From Sphingomonas aerophila (GTDB lineage Bacteria > Pseudomonadota > Alphaproteobacteria > Sphingomonadales > Sphingomonadaceae): a stretch of DNA of 64,000 nt. Of the stretch, positions 16,063 through 24,495 are shown piece by piece (position 1 is the stretch's first letter; each line of letters begins with the position of its first letter). Made by a program: the position numbers and the translations under genes. Under the pieces are notes generated by a model, which ran no database searches, was not told the DNA's origin, and saw only the letters and a list, made by a program, of their open reading frames with translations. The stretch lies in contig NZ_JACIJK010000004.1 in the NCBI RefSeq assembly GCF_014199305.1, positions 1-64,000 of the forward strand, read 5' to 3'.

Positions 16063-17562
16063 ATGACGCGCACCCAACCTCGACGCCAGTATAGCTTTAT
16101 CGCGAAGGTTCTCGCGGCCGCAGCGCTGATCGGCATGGCTGATCTGCTTCTTTATGGTCGGTCGCCTGGCGCCGCGATCGGCGCGTTCGCGATTGCATGG
16201 GCGGGAGCACTCGCCTTGGTTCGTCCGGTCGTACGGCGGCGCCTGGCATCCCGGATTTCGCTGGCGGGGGCGGCCAGCTTTGCCGTGATCGTGTTTGACG
16301 ATCCCAGCTTCCTCGGTTCGTGCCTTTTCTGGATGGCGATTGCATCGGCAACGTTGCTGCCTCAGCATCGCTTCAACGATGCGATCAGTTGGGGCGGCCG
16401 ATTGATCCGCCACGCCATCATCGGCATTGCAAGTCCGCTTCGTGATCTCAACCGGCTTACTATCGTGGGTCGCCAGTCGGATCGGGCGAGCGTTAGGGCT
16501 GTGTTGGCCCTCTTGGCGCTACCAGTGGTCGGCGGCGGTGTGTTCCTGGCCCTATTTGCCAATGCCAACCCGCTGATCAGCGACGCCTTTCGCGCGATCC
16601 GCTTTCCCGGTCTGTGGAGCGCGGTCGCACACCTGGCGTTTTGGCTTGCGATGTCGCTGATAATCTGGCCCAACTTCCGGCCGCGAAACACGGTATCGAG
16701 CCGCCGCAGCATGGTAGCAGGCATCGCGCCATCCGCGCCTGATCTTCCGCTCGCTACGCTGAAGCTGTCGCTGCTCACCTTCAACGTGATCTTCGCCGTC
16801 CAGAACGGATTGGATCTGGCATTCCTGTGGAGTGGGGCCGCGTTGCCGTCCGGGGTAACGCTAGCCGACTATGCCCATAGCGGCGCTTATCTCCTGATCG
16901 TTACCGCCTTGCTCGCCGGGGCGTTCGTCCTGGTCGCCTCGCGCCCTGGCAGCCTCGGTTCAGAGAGTACAATGGTGCGCCGACTTCTCGTCGCCTGGAT
17001 TGCGCAGAATCTGCTGCTCGTCGCATCAAGTGCGTTGCGCACGCTGGACTATATCGATGCGTACTCGCTCACCCGGCTCCGGATAGCAGCGCTCGCGTGG
17101 ATGGCGCTGGTCGGTATTGGGCTGGTCCTGATCGGCTGGCGCATGCTGAGGGGCGGGTCGGCGCGTTGGCTGATCAACGCCAATGCGGTCACGGCTGGTG
17201 TCGTGCTGACCGCTTCGAGCATCGTTGATTACGGCGCAGTCGCGGCGGCCTGGAACATCCGCCATGCCCGCACAGCGGCCGACCTGGATCTTTGCTACCT
17301 CCATGGTCTTGGCTCGTCGTCGCTGCTGCCGCTGATGGAACTTGAGCGACGGGCGCAGGGGCCGGTCCTTCGTGACCAGGCGGCTTTCATCCGCTCGCGG
17401 ATCATGGCCGACCTGTCGCGCGATCAAAGTGACTGGCACAGCTGGACATGGCGGAACGCCCGCCGCCTCACCGCTGCTCGCCGGGTGATCGGATCCGCGC
17501 CACGGCAGCCGTCGGCCGCGCCCCATGGCCGAACCTGTGCGGGCGCGGTCAATATGCGGTGA
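16063..17562 (+). CDS. polytopic membrane protein (DUF4153/DUF4173-like)
   Basis: 499 residues from the ATG at 16063, which has AAGGAG six bases upstream; an upstream in-frame ATG has no such site. About eleven hydrophobic helices cover residues 15-400. Segments such as GGGVFLALFANANPLIS and LVAWIAQNLLLVASSALRTL match what I know of the DUF4173 branch of DUF4153. A soluble C-terminal tail (about 400-499) contains CYLHGLGSSSLLPLMELERR and DWHSWTWRNARR. The function of the family is not established. It is transcribed away from the RTX gene across a 230-base divergent gap. Confidence 0.72.
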   Translation: MTRTQPRRQYSFIAKVLAAAALIGMADLLLYGRSPGAAIGAFAIAWAGALALVRPVVRRRLASRISLAGAASFAVIVFDDPSFLGSCLFWMAIASATLLPQHRFNDAISWGGRLIRHAIIGIASPLRDLNRLTIVGRQSDRASVRAVLALLALPVVGGGVFLALFANANPLISDAFRAIRFPGLWSAVAHLAFWLAMSLIIWPNFRPRNTVSSRRSMVAGIAPSAPDLPLATLKLSLLTFNVIFAVQNGLDLAFLWSGAALPSGVTLADYAHSGAYLLIVTALLAGAFVLVASRPGSLGSESTMVRRLLVAWIAQNLLLVASSALRTLDYIDAYSLTRLRIAALAWMALVGIGLVLIGWRMLRGGSARWLINANAVTAGVVLTASSIVDYGAVAAAWNIRHARTAADLDLCYLHGLGSSSLLPLMELERRAQGPVLRDQAAFIRSRIMADLSRDQSDWHSWTWRNARRLTAARRVIGSAPRQPSAAPHGRTCAGAVNMR

Positions 17563-17814
17563 CCGGGCTTGGATGTTTTAAAGTGGCCCTAAACAGCGGG
17601 CAGCGACTCAGATGTCACGTGCAGTCGCTCGTTCGTATGATCGACCAACACTCTATCTAAAGAAGACTAGGTGAGATCGGCAATAGATCGGGCAGTGATA
17701 ATGTGGATCAAAGGCCAACGAAGAAACGTCATGTACATCCTGTCAGCTGCTGGCGCCGCAGAGCAGCTCAGCGGCCGAGGTACTTGGGCATCCTAGCTCA
17801 AAGTGGGGCAGATG

Positions 17815-17976
17815 ATGTCAGACGAACTAGCTTATCATGGCGGTCGTGTTTTCCAGGAACGGACGCGAGTTGCGCAAGCATCAAGTGAACGGACCCGTGC
17901 GCTTCATAACGAGCTGGCGGAGCGGCACTTGGAACGATTGAAGTCGCTCAGGGAACGGCCTCGTACCAGCCGGTGA
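17815..17976 (+). CDS. small charged protein, 53 aa
   Basis: An open frame of 53 codons starting ATG at 17815; a second ATG lies just before it at 17812. It encodes MSDELAYHGGRVFQERTRVA and then QASSERTRALHNELAERHLE, followed by a basic tail. The composition is Arg/Glu/Ala/His-rich and predicted to be fully helical, resembling tiny proteins of unknown function that are common in sphingomonads. The upstream GTGGGGCAG is only a weak ribosome site. No function can be assigned. Support is the protein-like composition in an otherwise gene-free 530-base gap. Confidence 0.45.
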   Translation: MSDELAYHGGRVFQERTRVAQASSERTRALHNELAERHLERLKSLRERPRTSR

Positions 17977-18092
17977 TCACAGGGCTACCTGAACCTTAGC
18001 CTGGTCCTGCCGAGCCGGTCTGCCCCGAGAACGCGAGCCTGGCGGCCGATTTTACTGCGGGACGACGCTCCAATCTGCGGTCTCGGAGCTGG

Positions 18093-18797
18093 CTAAAGTC
18101 CTGGACCAGGCACCTCAGGGACTCGCTGGCGATGAAAGTGCAGGGTGCGATCATGCCGGCCGAGCACGAGGTCGTTCCCCTCGATCCGAAGCGCTGTCTG
18201 CTCGAAAGCTACCTTTCCGAGATCATGGGGCTCGAAGCGGAAACGCAGCTGGTGACCATCCGCGCCTGACAGCAGGCTTGGATCGCTGCTCACGCCCGCA
18301 ATGGGCAAGTGCAATGTGATGCTGACGGGCCGGCGCGCGACTCCGGTCGCGGCGAGCTCTCCTTCTTCGGTCAATTGCTGTTCAGCGATCGTCCCGTCTG
18401 CGAAACGTATCGCGGCCCGGAAATACTGCCCCGACATGCCTTTGGGCAGATCCAACTTAATGGACAGGCTGCCGAAGGGCCCGTCATGCTCCTCGACCAA
18501 GACGAACCTTGGCGGCGTAACCGGGTCGCTGGTCAGCAGCACGGCGCCGTCCTTTAAGGACCAGCGCCCCTCTGCCTCTTCGTCGAGCGCTCCGTAGGAC
18601 AATCCATACAGGAAACGGCCATCTGCGCGTAATTCGATGCCTGCTGCTATCTCGGACTGACTGCCATCATAGATGCCGATCAGAGATTGACGGCGTTCGT
18701 CCAGGTTCTGAGCAACAGCAGGAAAGGGCGGCAATCCGGAGGCGGCTAGCAAGCCTGGAACAGCGGCCAGGGTCAGGCGGCGACGTAGCAACCTCAT
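18093..18797 (-). CDS. secreted protein of unknown function
   Basis: About 234 residues from the ATG at 18797, directly after GGAGG (zero spacing). That makes the exact start uncertain, and a longer in-frame form reaching 18896 overlaps the ahpC promoter region. The head MRLLRRRLTLAAVPGLLAAS ending FPAVAQ is a Sec-type signal peptide. The mature part is predicted beta-rich, with repeated short strands (FLYGLSYGALDEEAEGRWSL, GAVLLTSDPVTPPRFVLVEE, LSIKLDLPKGMSGQ) that suggest a small periplasmic barrel or sandwich. I do not recognise the family. It is divergent from ahpC and could share its regulation, but no shared operator is visible. Confidence 0.72.
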   Translation of the reverse strand: MRLLRRRLTLAAVPGLLAASGLPPFPAVAQNLDERRQSLIGIYDGSQSEIAAGIELRADGRFLYGLSYGALDEEAEGRWSLKDGAVLLTSDPVTPPRFVLVEEHDGPFGSLSIKLDLPKGMSGQYFRAAIRFADGTIAEQQLTEEGELAATGVARRPVSITLHLPIAGVSSDPSLLSGADGHQLRFRFEPHDLGKVAFEQTALRIEGNDLVLGRHDRTLHFHRQRVPEVPGPGL

Positions 18798-18960
18798 CCT
18801 CCAAACATAGAGCAAAGACCGACCTAGGGCGAGGCTCGGCCCTTGAGATAGAAATTGGTGATTGAAGCAGCCACTCAGGCTGATCGGCAAAACCATCCCG
18901 AACGCGGGTTCCCGGCTGGAGCGCAGGCCCTATATGCCGCACTGCAACAAAGGAGCATCC

Positions 18961-19524
18961 ATGTCCCTCATTGGTACCGAGCTGAAGCCGTTCACGGCGC
19001 AGGCTTACAAGGAAGGCAAGTTTCTCACTGTCACCGACGCCGACGTTCGCGGCCGTTGGGCGGTGTTCTTCTTCTATCCGGCTGACTTCACCTTCGTCTG
19101 CCCGACCGAGCTGGAAGACGTAGCCGACAACCACGACACCTTCGCTCGCATGGGCGTGGACGTGTACTCGGTCTCGACCGACACCCACTTCAGCCACAAG
19201 GCATGGCACGACTCGTCGCCCGCAATCGGCAAGATTCGCTTTGCGATGCTGGGCGACCCCACCCACGAACTCTCGCGCAACTTCAACGTCCTGCGGGAGG
19301 GCCAGGGCCTGGCTGATCGCGGCACGTTCGTGGTCGATCCCGACGGCGTCATCCAGCTTATGGAAGTGACGTCCGAGGGAGTCGGTCGCAACGCGATGGA
19401 ACTGCTGCGCAAGATCAAGGCTGCGCAGTATATCCGCGCTAATCCGGGTCAGGTCTGCCCGGCCAAGTGGGAGGAGGGCGCCGAAACGCTTGCTCCTTCA
19501 CTGGACCTCGTCGGCAAGATCTAA
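18961..19524 (+). CDS. ahpC: alkyl hydroperoxide reductase subunit C (peroxiredoxin)
   Basis: 187 residues, the normal AhpC length, from the ATG at 18961 with AAGGAG five bases upstream; a longer in-frame reading to 18862 is not used. The typical 2-Cys layout is present: peroxidatic Cys47 in [10 protein letters not shown] and resolving Cys166 in [10 protein letters not shown]. It reduces H2O2, organic peroxides and peroxynitrite in the cytoplasm and is re-reduced by AhpF, encoded 64 bases downstream. A GC-rich hairpin lies in that gap. An OxyR-type site upstream would be expected, but I could not pick one out with confidence. Confidence 0.97.
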   Translation: MSLIGTELKPFTAQAYKEGKFLTVTDADVRGRWAVFFFYPADFTFVCPTELEDVADNHDTFARMGVDVYSVSTDTHFSHKAWHDSSPAIGKIRFAMLGDPTHELSRNFNVLREGQGLADRGTFVVDPDGVIQLMEVTSEGVGRNAMELLRKIKAAQYIRANPGQVCPAKWEEGAETLAPSLDLVGKI

Positions 19525-19534
19525 GCCGCGAACC

Positions 19535-19558
19535 GGGGCCGGCCGCTGCGCCGGCCCC
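19535..19558 (+). terminator. GC-rich hairpin between ahpC and ahpF
   Basis: GGGGCCGG (19535-19542) pairs perfectly with CCGGCCCC (19551-19558) around an eight-base loop. No T-run follows, so it is unlikely to stop all transcripts. It could be a partial terminator or a 3'-end stabiliser that gives more ahpC than ahpF product. Confidence 0.5.
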
Positions 19559-19588
19559 CATCCTTGTTCCTGAATCCGGAGTTCCCCC

Positions 19589-21169
19589 GTGCTCGATGCA
19601 ACGCTGAAAGCTCAGCTAAAGGCTTATCTCGTTCATGTGCGCCAGCCCGTAGAGCTGGTCGCCTCGCTCGACGACGACGCGAAGTCGAACGACACGTGGG
19701 AGCTGCTGAACGAGATCGCGGAGCTGCACCCGGACGTGTCCGCCGTGCGGGCCGACGATGATCAGCGACGCCCGTCGTTCCTGATCCGGCGGGTCGGCAC
19801 GGAGGTTGGGGTGCGCTTTGCCGGCATCCCGCTCGGCCATGAGTTCACGTCGCTGGTGCTTGCGCTGCTGCAGGTCGGCGGTCACCCGCCCAAGCTGTCC
19901 GAGGAAGTGCTGACCGCGATCCGCGAGCTTCCGGGCGACTATAGCTTCGAAACCTATTTCTCGCTCACCTGCCAGAATTGCCCGGATCTGGTGCAGGCGC
20001 TGAACACGATGAGCGTGATCAATCCGCGCATCCGGCATATCTCGATCGAAGGCGGCCTGTTCCGCGAGGAGATCGAAGCGCGCCAGATCATGTCGGTCCC
20101 CGCCGTGTACCTGAACGGTGAGCCTTTCGCCCAGGGCCGCATGGACGTGGAGCAGATTCTGGCGAAGCTCGACACCGGGGCCGAAGCGCGCGCCGCGGAG
20201 AAGATCGCCGCGAAGGAGCCGTTTGACGTGCTGGTGGTCGGCGGTGGCCCTGCCGGTGCGGCCGCAGCAATCTATGCGGCGCGCAAGGGTATCCACACCG
20301 GCGTCGTGACCGAGCGCTTCGGGGGTCAGGTCCTCGACACCATGGCGATCGAGAACTTCATCTCCGTCCAGCATACGGAAGGGCCGAAGCTGGTTGCGCA
20401 GCTGGAGGCGCATGTCGCCGAATATGGCGTCGACGTGATGGCTCTCCAGCGCGCTCAGGCACTGGTTCCATCTCGCAGTCCCGGCGGGCTGCACGAGTTG
20501 TACCTCGCGAGCGGCGCCACGCTCAAGGCGCGCACGGTGATCCTCTCGACGGGCGCTCGCTGGCGTTCGCTGGGCGTACCTGGCGAGGACGCTTATCGTA
20601 ACAAGGGCGTGACCTATTGCCCCCATTGTGACGGCCCGCTGTTCAAGGGCAAGCGTGTCGCGGTGATCGGCGGCGGCAACTCGGGTGTCGAAGCCGCGAT
20701 CGATCTGGCCGGCATCGTCGCGCATGTGACGTTGCTCGAATTTGGTGATCAGCTTCGTGCTGATGCCGTGCTGCAGCGCAAGCTTCGCAGCCTGCCGAAC
20801 GTCACCGTGCTCCTGAACGCGCAGACCACGGAAGTCGAAGGCGACGGCAACAAAGTGACCGGCCTGACGTACAAGGATCGCACTACGGGTGTGGTTCATT
20901 CGATGGGTCTGGAAGGTGTGTTTGTCCAGATCGGGCTGATCCCCAACACCGATTGGCTCCGCGACACGGTCGCGCTCTCGACTTGTGGCGAGATTGAGGT
21001 GGACCAGCACGGTCGCACCTCGGTCGCCGGTATCTTTGCTGCCGGCGATGCGACCACCACGCCGTTCAAGCAGATCGTGATCGCGATGGGCGAGGGGTCA
21101 AAGGCCTCGCTGGCCGCGTTCGACCACCTGATCCGCCTCCCGGCGGCAGGCGAGGCGGTGGCAGCCTAA
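19589..21169 (+). CDS. ahpF: alkyl hydroperoxide reductase subunit F
   Basis: 526 residues, full length for AhpF, starting at GTG 19589. The N-terminal tandem thioredoxin-fold domain carries the redox pair in TCQNCPDL (Cys128/Cys131). The C-terminal thioredoxin-reductase-like part starts at about residue 212 with the FAD motif [20 protein letters not shown], has the second redox pair in TYCPHCDGP, the NAD(P)H motif [19 protein letters not shown] and the closing FAD motif [15 protein letters not shown]. It passes electrons from NADH to AhpC. It follows ahpC in the same direction, so they form a two-gene operon. The ribosome site before the GTG is poor. Confidence 0.97.
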   Translation: MLDATLKAQLKAYLVHVRQPVELVASLDDDAKSNDTWELLNEIAELHPDVSAVRADDDQRRPSFLIRRVGTEVGVRFAGIPLGHEFTSLVLALLQVGGHPPKLSEEVLTAIRELPGDYSFETYFSLTCQNCPDLVQALNTMSVINPRIRHISIEGGLFREEIEARQIMSVPAVYLNGEPFAQGRMDVEQILAKLDTGAEARAAEKIAAKEPFDVLVVGGGPAGAAAAIYAARKGIHTGVVTERFGGQVLDTMAIENFISVQHTEGPKLVAQLEAHVAEYGVDVMALQRAQALVPSRSPGGLHELYLASGATLKARTVILSTGARWRSLGVPGEDAYRNKGVTYCPHCDGPLFKGKRVAVIGGGNSGVEAAIDLAGIVAHVTLLEFGDQLRADAVLQRKLRSLPNVTVLLNAQTTEVEGDGNKVTGLTYKDRTTGVVHSMGLEGVFVQIGLIPNTDWLRDTVALSTCGEIEVDQHGRTSVAGIFAAGDATTTPFKQIVIAMGEGSKASLAAFDHLIRLPAAGEAVAA

Positions 21170-21180
21170 GTTCAGAGATA

Positions 21181-21212
21181 CCCGAGGACGCGTATGTGGG
21201 TGCGTCCTCGGG
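21181..21212 (+). terminator. strong hairpin terminator of ahpCF
   Basis: An 11-bp perfect stem, CCCGAGGACGC (21181-21191) with GCGTCCTCGGG (21202-21212), around a ten-base loop, 12 bases after the ahpF stop and followed by GTTCTC. This is the expected end of the ahpCF transcript. Confidence 0.75.
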
Positions 21213-21804
21213 GTTCTCGCCCAGCTCGCGTGGCTTTCTAGATGTCCGTGGCAGGTTAGTGTCGAGCGTTGTCGGGGCGGCGGCGCGGGATGATGCTGAC
21301 CGTCGAAGTGATCACTAGAGAGACACGCTCTCAGACCGTCGTGTGACCCTGGTTAGCCTCGCATTGGAAGTCACAGGACGTGCACTAAGGGAGCGGCTCG
21401 ATGGGGCCGAGCGCGGCGACGCATCGATTACTCGCCAGCTGGCGATGGCGGCGAATTATGCGAGCGCTCGCCGCAGCTCTGCCGCTACCGGATCTTGTGC
21501 AGAAGCGACTGCTCCGCAAAGCGCCAAGCATGCTGCGCGGAGCGACCAGACCCGTTCGGGAGAAGTGCGGGGCAACCGGCTCCACCCCGCCGTTGTATCA
21601 AGGCACTTCGCATCAGCCCAGATCCGGCGAGCCAGTTTAATCAGCTCTCGAACGCTAGGCATCCGATCCTGGGCGATCACGTCAATCAACTCGGTGGAGA
21701 ACAAGCCAGATCTGGATCCGGGCATTCAGGCCTCCCGCTCGGGACAGTGACCTTTCAGATCACGATCAGCCTGGCACAATCCGCGAGGTTGCTGTTCAGG
21801 CCGC
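21213..21804. other. 592-base gap without a convincing gene
   Basis: Frames are open on both strands: a forward frame of 135 codons at 21343-21750 and a reverse frame of 89 codons at 21456-21725. The reverse one has some protein-like stretches (SVRELIKLARRIWADAKCLD), but neither has a ribosome site. I would not call either as a gene. A low-expressed small reverse gene cannot be excluded. Confidence 0.4.
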
Positions 21805-22014
21805 TTATGCATTTGTCCCATCTCTGCTGCCCGCGAAGAGGCGGACAAAGAAAAGTAGTGGGATCAGCACGATCATTATCGACGCTAGAACGTCACCACC
21901 GAGCCAGTAGATTAGCTCTCGAAAGACGAGCGCCAGCGCGGCTACAAAAGCGAAAAGCGTCAATGCACGCGTGGCAAGGGAATACCTCCGGCTTTTCTCT
22001 GTACTTGTACCCAT
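21805..22014 (-). CDS. small two-helix membrane protein, 69 aa
   Basis: About 69 residues from the ATG at 22014, with GGGAG ten bases upstream; TTG and GTG starts slightly upstream are also in frame. After a short basic head (STEKSRRYSLATRA) come two clear hydrophobic helices, LTLFAFVAALALVFRELIYW and VLASIMIVLIPLLFFVRLFA, and a short charged tail. The distribution of charges suggests both ends are cytoplasmic. No family is recognised. It stands alone between ahpCF and mlaA. Confidence 0.55.
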   Translation of the reverse strand: MGTSTEKSRRYSLATRALTLFAFVAALALVFRELIYWLGGDVLASIMIVLIPLLFFVRLFAGSRDGTNA

Positions 22015-22394
22015 GACGTCTGACACTCCCGCCAAGGAAGTTCTTGCGCAGACCGAGTCTAATCCAGACTGGTCGGCTTCATCGCCTCCCGCGACTTACA
22101 GCCCAGTCAGATGTATCCCCGAGTTTTCCCTGCGTAAGGTATAGACAGGCGATTATTCGGTGATAAGACTGACTTGTATACCGCTCGGTACTGAACTGGG
22201 GCGATGTAGTCAAGGCGGACGCGGGGCCAATTTATGCCAAGATCAAACGATCTGTCTTGGCCGCCCTGCGACACAGTCACCGTCGCGCTACCGCGGCCCG
22301 CGGCCGTCAGGGCGGCTTTGCCGCGACCATGACGTTCGTTATTTGCCCGGAAACGCCAATTGCAGGTCGGTCGTCAGGTCGACAAGGAACAAGC
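22015..22394. other. 380-base gap upstream of mlaA
   Basis: Lies between the divergent small membrane-protein gene and mlaA. In-frame extensions of mlaA reach back to 22257 but lack a ribosome site. The region presumably holds promoters for both genes. No hairpin, repeat or RNA gene was recognised. Confidence 0.4.
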
Positions 22395-23471
22395 ATGAGC
22401 TTCAGCCTGATTACCGCAGCGATGGTTCTGGTCCCTTCGCCAACAGGCGACGCTCCGCCGTTCTTTCCAGCCTCTGCACTACCCCCGTCAGACCGCTGGA
22501 AGGAACAGCCCGCTCCGGCTAAATCCGGCGCGATCGTGCCGCTCATTCTGCGCGGGGCGCTCCAAACTGGCCCCGGTCCCGTTACTGTTCCGGAGGCGCC
22601 TGCTCCCCAGACTTCAGTTGAGCGTACGTCTGGTGACCCTTCGACCCAAACCGCCGAGCCGTCCGACGAGGTCGTTGTCTCAGGGCGCCGCTCTTCCGCC
22701 ACCGACCCGTTGGAGCGGGCTAACGTGCAGTCCTTTAAAGCCGTGCAGGCTGTGGACGGGGCGATCGTCGCGCCCCTCGCTAGGGGGTACAAGAAGGGCT
22801 TACCAAGGCCAATCCGACGCGGCATCCACAATTTCCTGGATCATGTGCAAGAACCGATCGTCTTCCTGAACTATCTGCTGCAGCTTAAACCCGGCAAGGC
22901 TGCTGAGACGCTGGGCCGTTTTGCCATCAACTCAACGATCGGTCTGGCCGGCGTTGTCGACGTGGCCAAGAAGAAGCCGTTCAACCTTCCCCATCGCCCA
23001 AACAGCCTGGCCAACACGTTGGGCTACTACGGCGTCGGCCCTGGCCCATATCTCTTCCTGCCGATCATCGGTCCGACGACGGTGCGAGACCTTTTCGGAC
23101 TGACAGTTGACCGTCTCGTCCTGCCAACAACCGTCGGCGCACCCTTCAACAAAGCCTATTACACGATCCCTACAAGCGTGCTCAGCGCGCTGGACTACCG
23201 CGTCGCTTTCGATGACAGGCTAAGTGAAATCCAGAATTCCGCTGATTCGTACGCCGCTTCACGCAAGCACTATCTCGATCGGCGCAAGGCTGAGATCGAT
23301 CGGCTCCATAGTCCGAAGTGGCGGGCGCTTCATGTGCCGCCGGCCCAGCCGCCGATGCTGGAGCAACCACCCGTTTCCCAACCAGTGCCCGCCCTTTCTC
23401 CGACGAACCTACCTGCCCCGGCTGGGGAACAGGCGCTCGGTGAAGGGGCACAAGCTCAACCTGCACACTAG
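22395..23471 (+). CDS. mlaA: MlaA (VacJ)-family outer-membrane lipid-asymmetry protein
   Basis: About 358 residues from the ATG at 22395, with AAGGA six bases upstream. Residues 1-20 are signal-like (MSFSLITAAMVLVPSPTGDA) but without a clear lipobox Cys. A disordered Pro-rich stretch of about 100 residues includes DEVVVSGRRSS. The MlaA domain follows, with NVQSFKAVQAVDGAIVAP, RGIHNFLDHVQEPIVFLNYL, RFAINSTIGLAGVVDVAK and the signature GYYGVGPGPYLFLPIIGPTT. In other bacteria MlaA sits with porins in the outer membrane and removes misplaced phospholipids, handing them to the Mla pathway. The C-terminal tail is again Pro-rich. No other mla gene is in the window. Confidence 0.9.
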   Translation: MSFSLITAAMVLVPSPTGDAPPFFPASALPPSDRWKEQPAPAKSGAIVPLILRGALQTGPGPVTVPEAPAPQTSVERTSGDPSTQTAEPSDEVVVSGRRSSATDPLERANVQSFKAVQAVDGAIVAPLARGYKKGLPRPIRRGIHNFLDHVQEPIVFLNYLLQLKPGKAAETLGRFAINSTIGLAGVVDVAKKKPFNLPHRPNSLANTLGYYGVGPGPYLFLPIIGPTTVRDLFGLTVDRLVLPTTVGAPFNKAYYTIPTSVLSALDYRVAFDDRLSEIQNSADSYAASRKHYLDRRKAEIDRLHSPKWRALHVPPAQPPMLEQPPVSQPVPALSPTNLPAPAGEQALGEGAQAQPAH

Positions 23472-23683
23472 CGAGAGAATGTCCCAACGGTCCGGAGACA
23501 CCCGGCGGCCGCCGCCTCAGGCCCGGCAAGAAATACATTTTGATCCGCTCGCCCAATCACGCGTCTTCGGCGGATCATCTCCGCCGCTCATGCGCTATGT
23601 TAGTATCGCCGATCAAAGGCCCGCAGGCTTCCGCGACTGAGAGACAGCTTACCGCGCTCCCGCTTGCAATAAGGGAGGCGGCC

Positions 23684-24442
23684 ATGAGCACCTCGTCTCA
23701 GGACCAAATGCAACTCTTCGTCGATCGTCTAATGAAACGATCGGCCCTTGGCCGGCAGGAGCAGGACGCGATCCTTTCTCTTCCGAGCCAGTCGATCGCG
23801 TATGACAGGCGTCGGGATATCGTTGAACTGGACGACGCCACCGGCTCAGCCTTTCTGGTCGCATCGGGGATGGTGGGTCGGTTTGCGCAGACCGGGAGCG
23901 GCGCGCGCCAGTACACAGCCTTTTACCTCCCCGGCGACATGGTGGATCTGCACTCGACCGTACGAGCGGTCGGGCTTGGAGGTGTCAGCGCCATCAGTGA
24001 TACCGTGATTCTGCGCGTGCCCCACGCCGCCCTGCGTCAAGTGGCCGCACGCTTCCCGGCCGTAGCCGAAGCATTCTGGAGGGATTGCATGCTCGACGCG
24101 GCGGTGTTGATGCAGTGGGCGGTCAACGTCGGCCGTCGCGATGCGCAGACCAGGCTGGCGCATCTTTTTTGCGAGATGGCGATACGTTCAGGTGAGGACC
24201 GAACTGCTTCCACCAGCTACGCCCTACCGCTAACGCAGGAGCATCTCGGCGACGCGGCGGCGCTAACCTCAATTCACGTGAACCGCTGCTTGAAAGCGCT
24301 CAGTAACCTTGTCTCGATAAAGGCTGGCGTCGTTGAGATCCACGACTGGAGAGCGTTGGCACGCGCAGGGGATTTCGACCCTGCGTACCTTCTGGCGGAC
24401 ACTTCGCCCGCGCGCCCTCAAAGGGTGCTTGTTACGGCATAG
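23684..24442 (+). CDS. Crp/Fnr-family transcriptional regulator
   Basis: 252 residues from the ATG at 23684, with GGGAGG five bases upstream; the longer in-frame reading is rejected. The N-terminal cyclic-nucleotide-binding-type beta-roll covers about residues 20-130 (FLVASGMVGRFAQTGSGARQ, FYLPGDMVDLHSTVR). The C-terminal winged helix has LPLTQEHLGDAAALTSIHVN and RCLKALSNL, the recognition-helix region. It lacks the cysteines of FNR and the Arg/Ser pocket of cAMP-binding CRP is not evident, so the effector is unknown. This Crp subclass is common in sphingomonads. It converges on the nagE gene, 53 bases away. Confidence 0.9.
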   Translation: MSTSSQDQMQLFVDRLMKRSALGRQEQDAILSLPSQSIAYDRRRDIVELDDATGSAFLVASGMVGRFAQTGSGARQYTAFYLPGDMVDLHSTVRAVGLGGVSAISDTVILRVPHAALRQVAARFPAVAEAFWRDCMLDAAVLMQWAVNVGRRDAQTRLAHLFCEMAIRSGEDRTASTSYALPLTQEHLGDAAALTSIHVNRCLKALSNLVSIKAGVVEIHDWRALARAGDFDPAYLLADTSPARPQRVLVTA

Positions 24443-24495
24443 CTGGCCGTGCCGGCTGGATCCTGAAAGCCCAGGCTTTGGGATGATGCGCCCGA

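Noticed and set aside
19616..21010. 464-codon reverse frame opposite ahpF
   Set aside because: Shadow of ahpF produced by high GC at third positions; His/Arg/Gln-rich composition and no ribosome site.
21456..21725. 89-codon reverse frame in the gap after ahpCF
   Set aside because: Partly protein-like (VRELIKLARRIWADAK) but no ribosome site, no recognised family and an overlapping open frame on the other strand; left as part of the gap.
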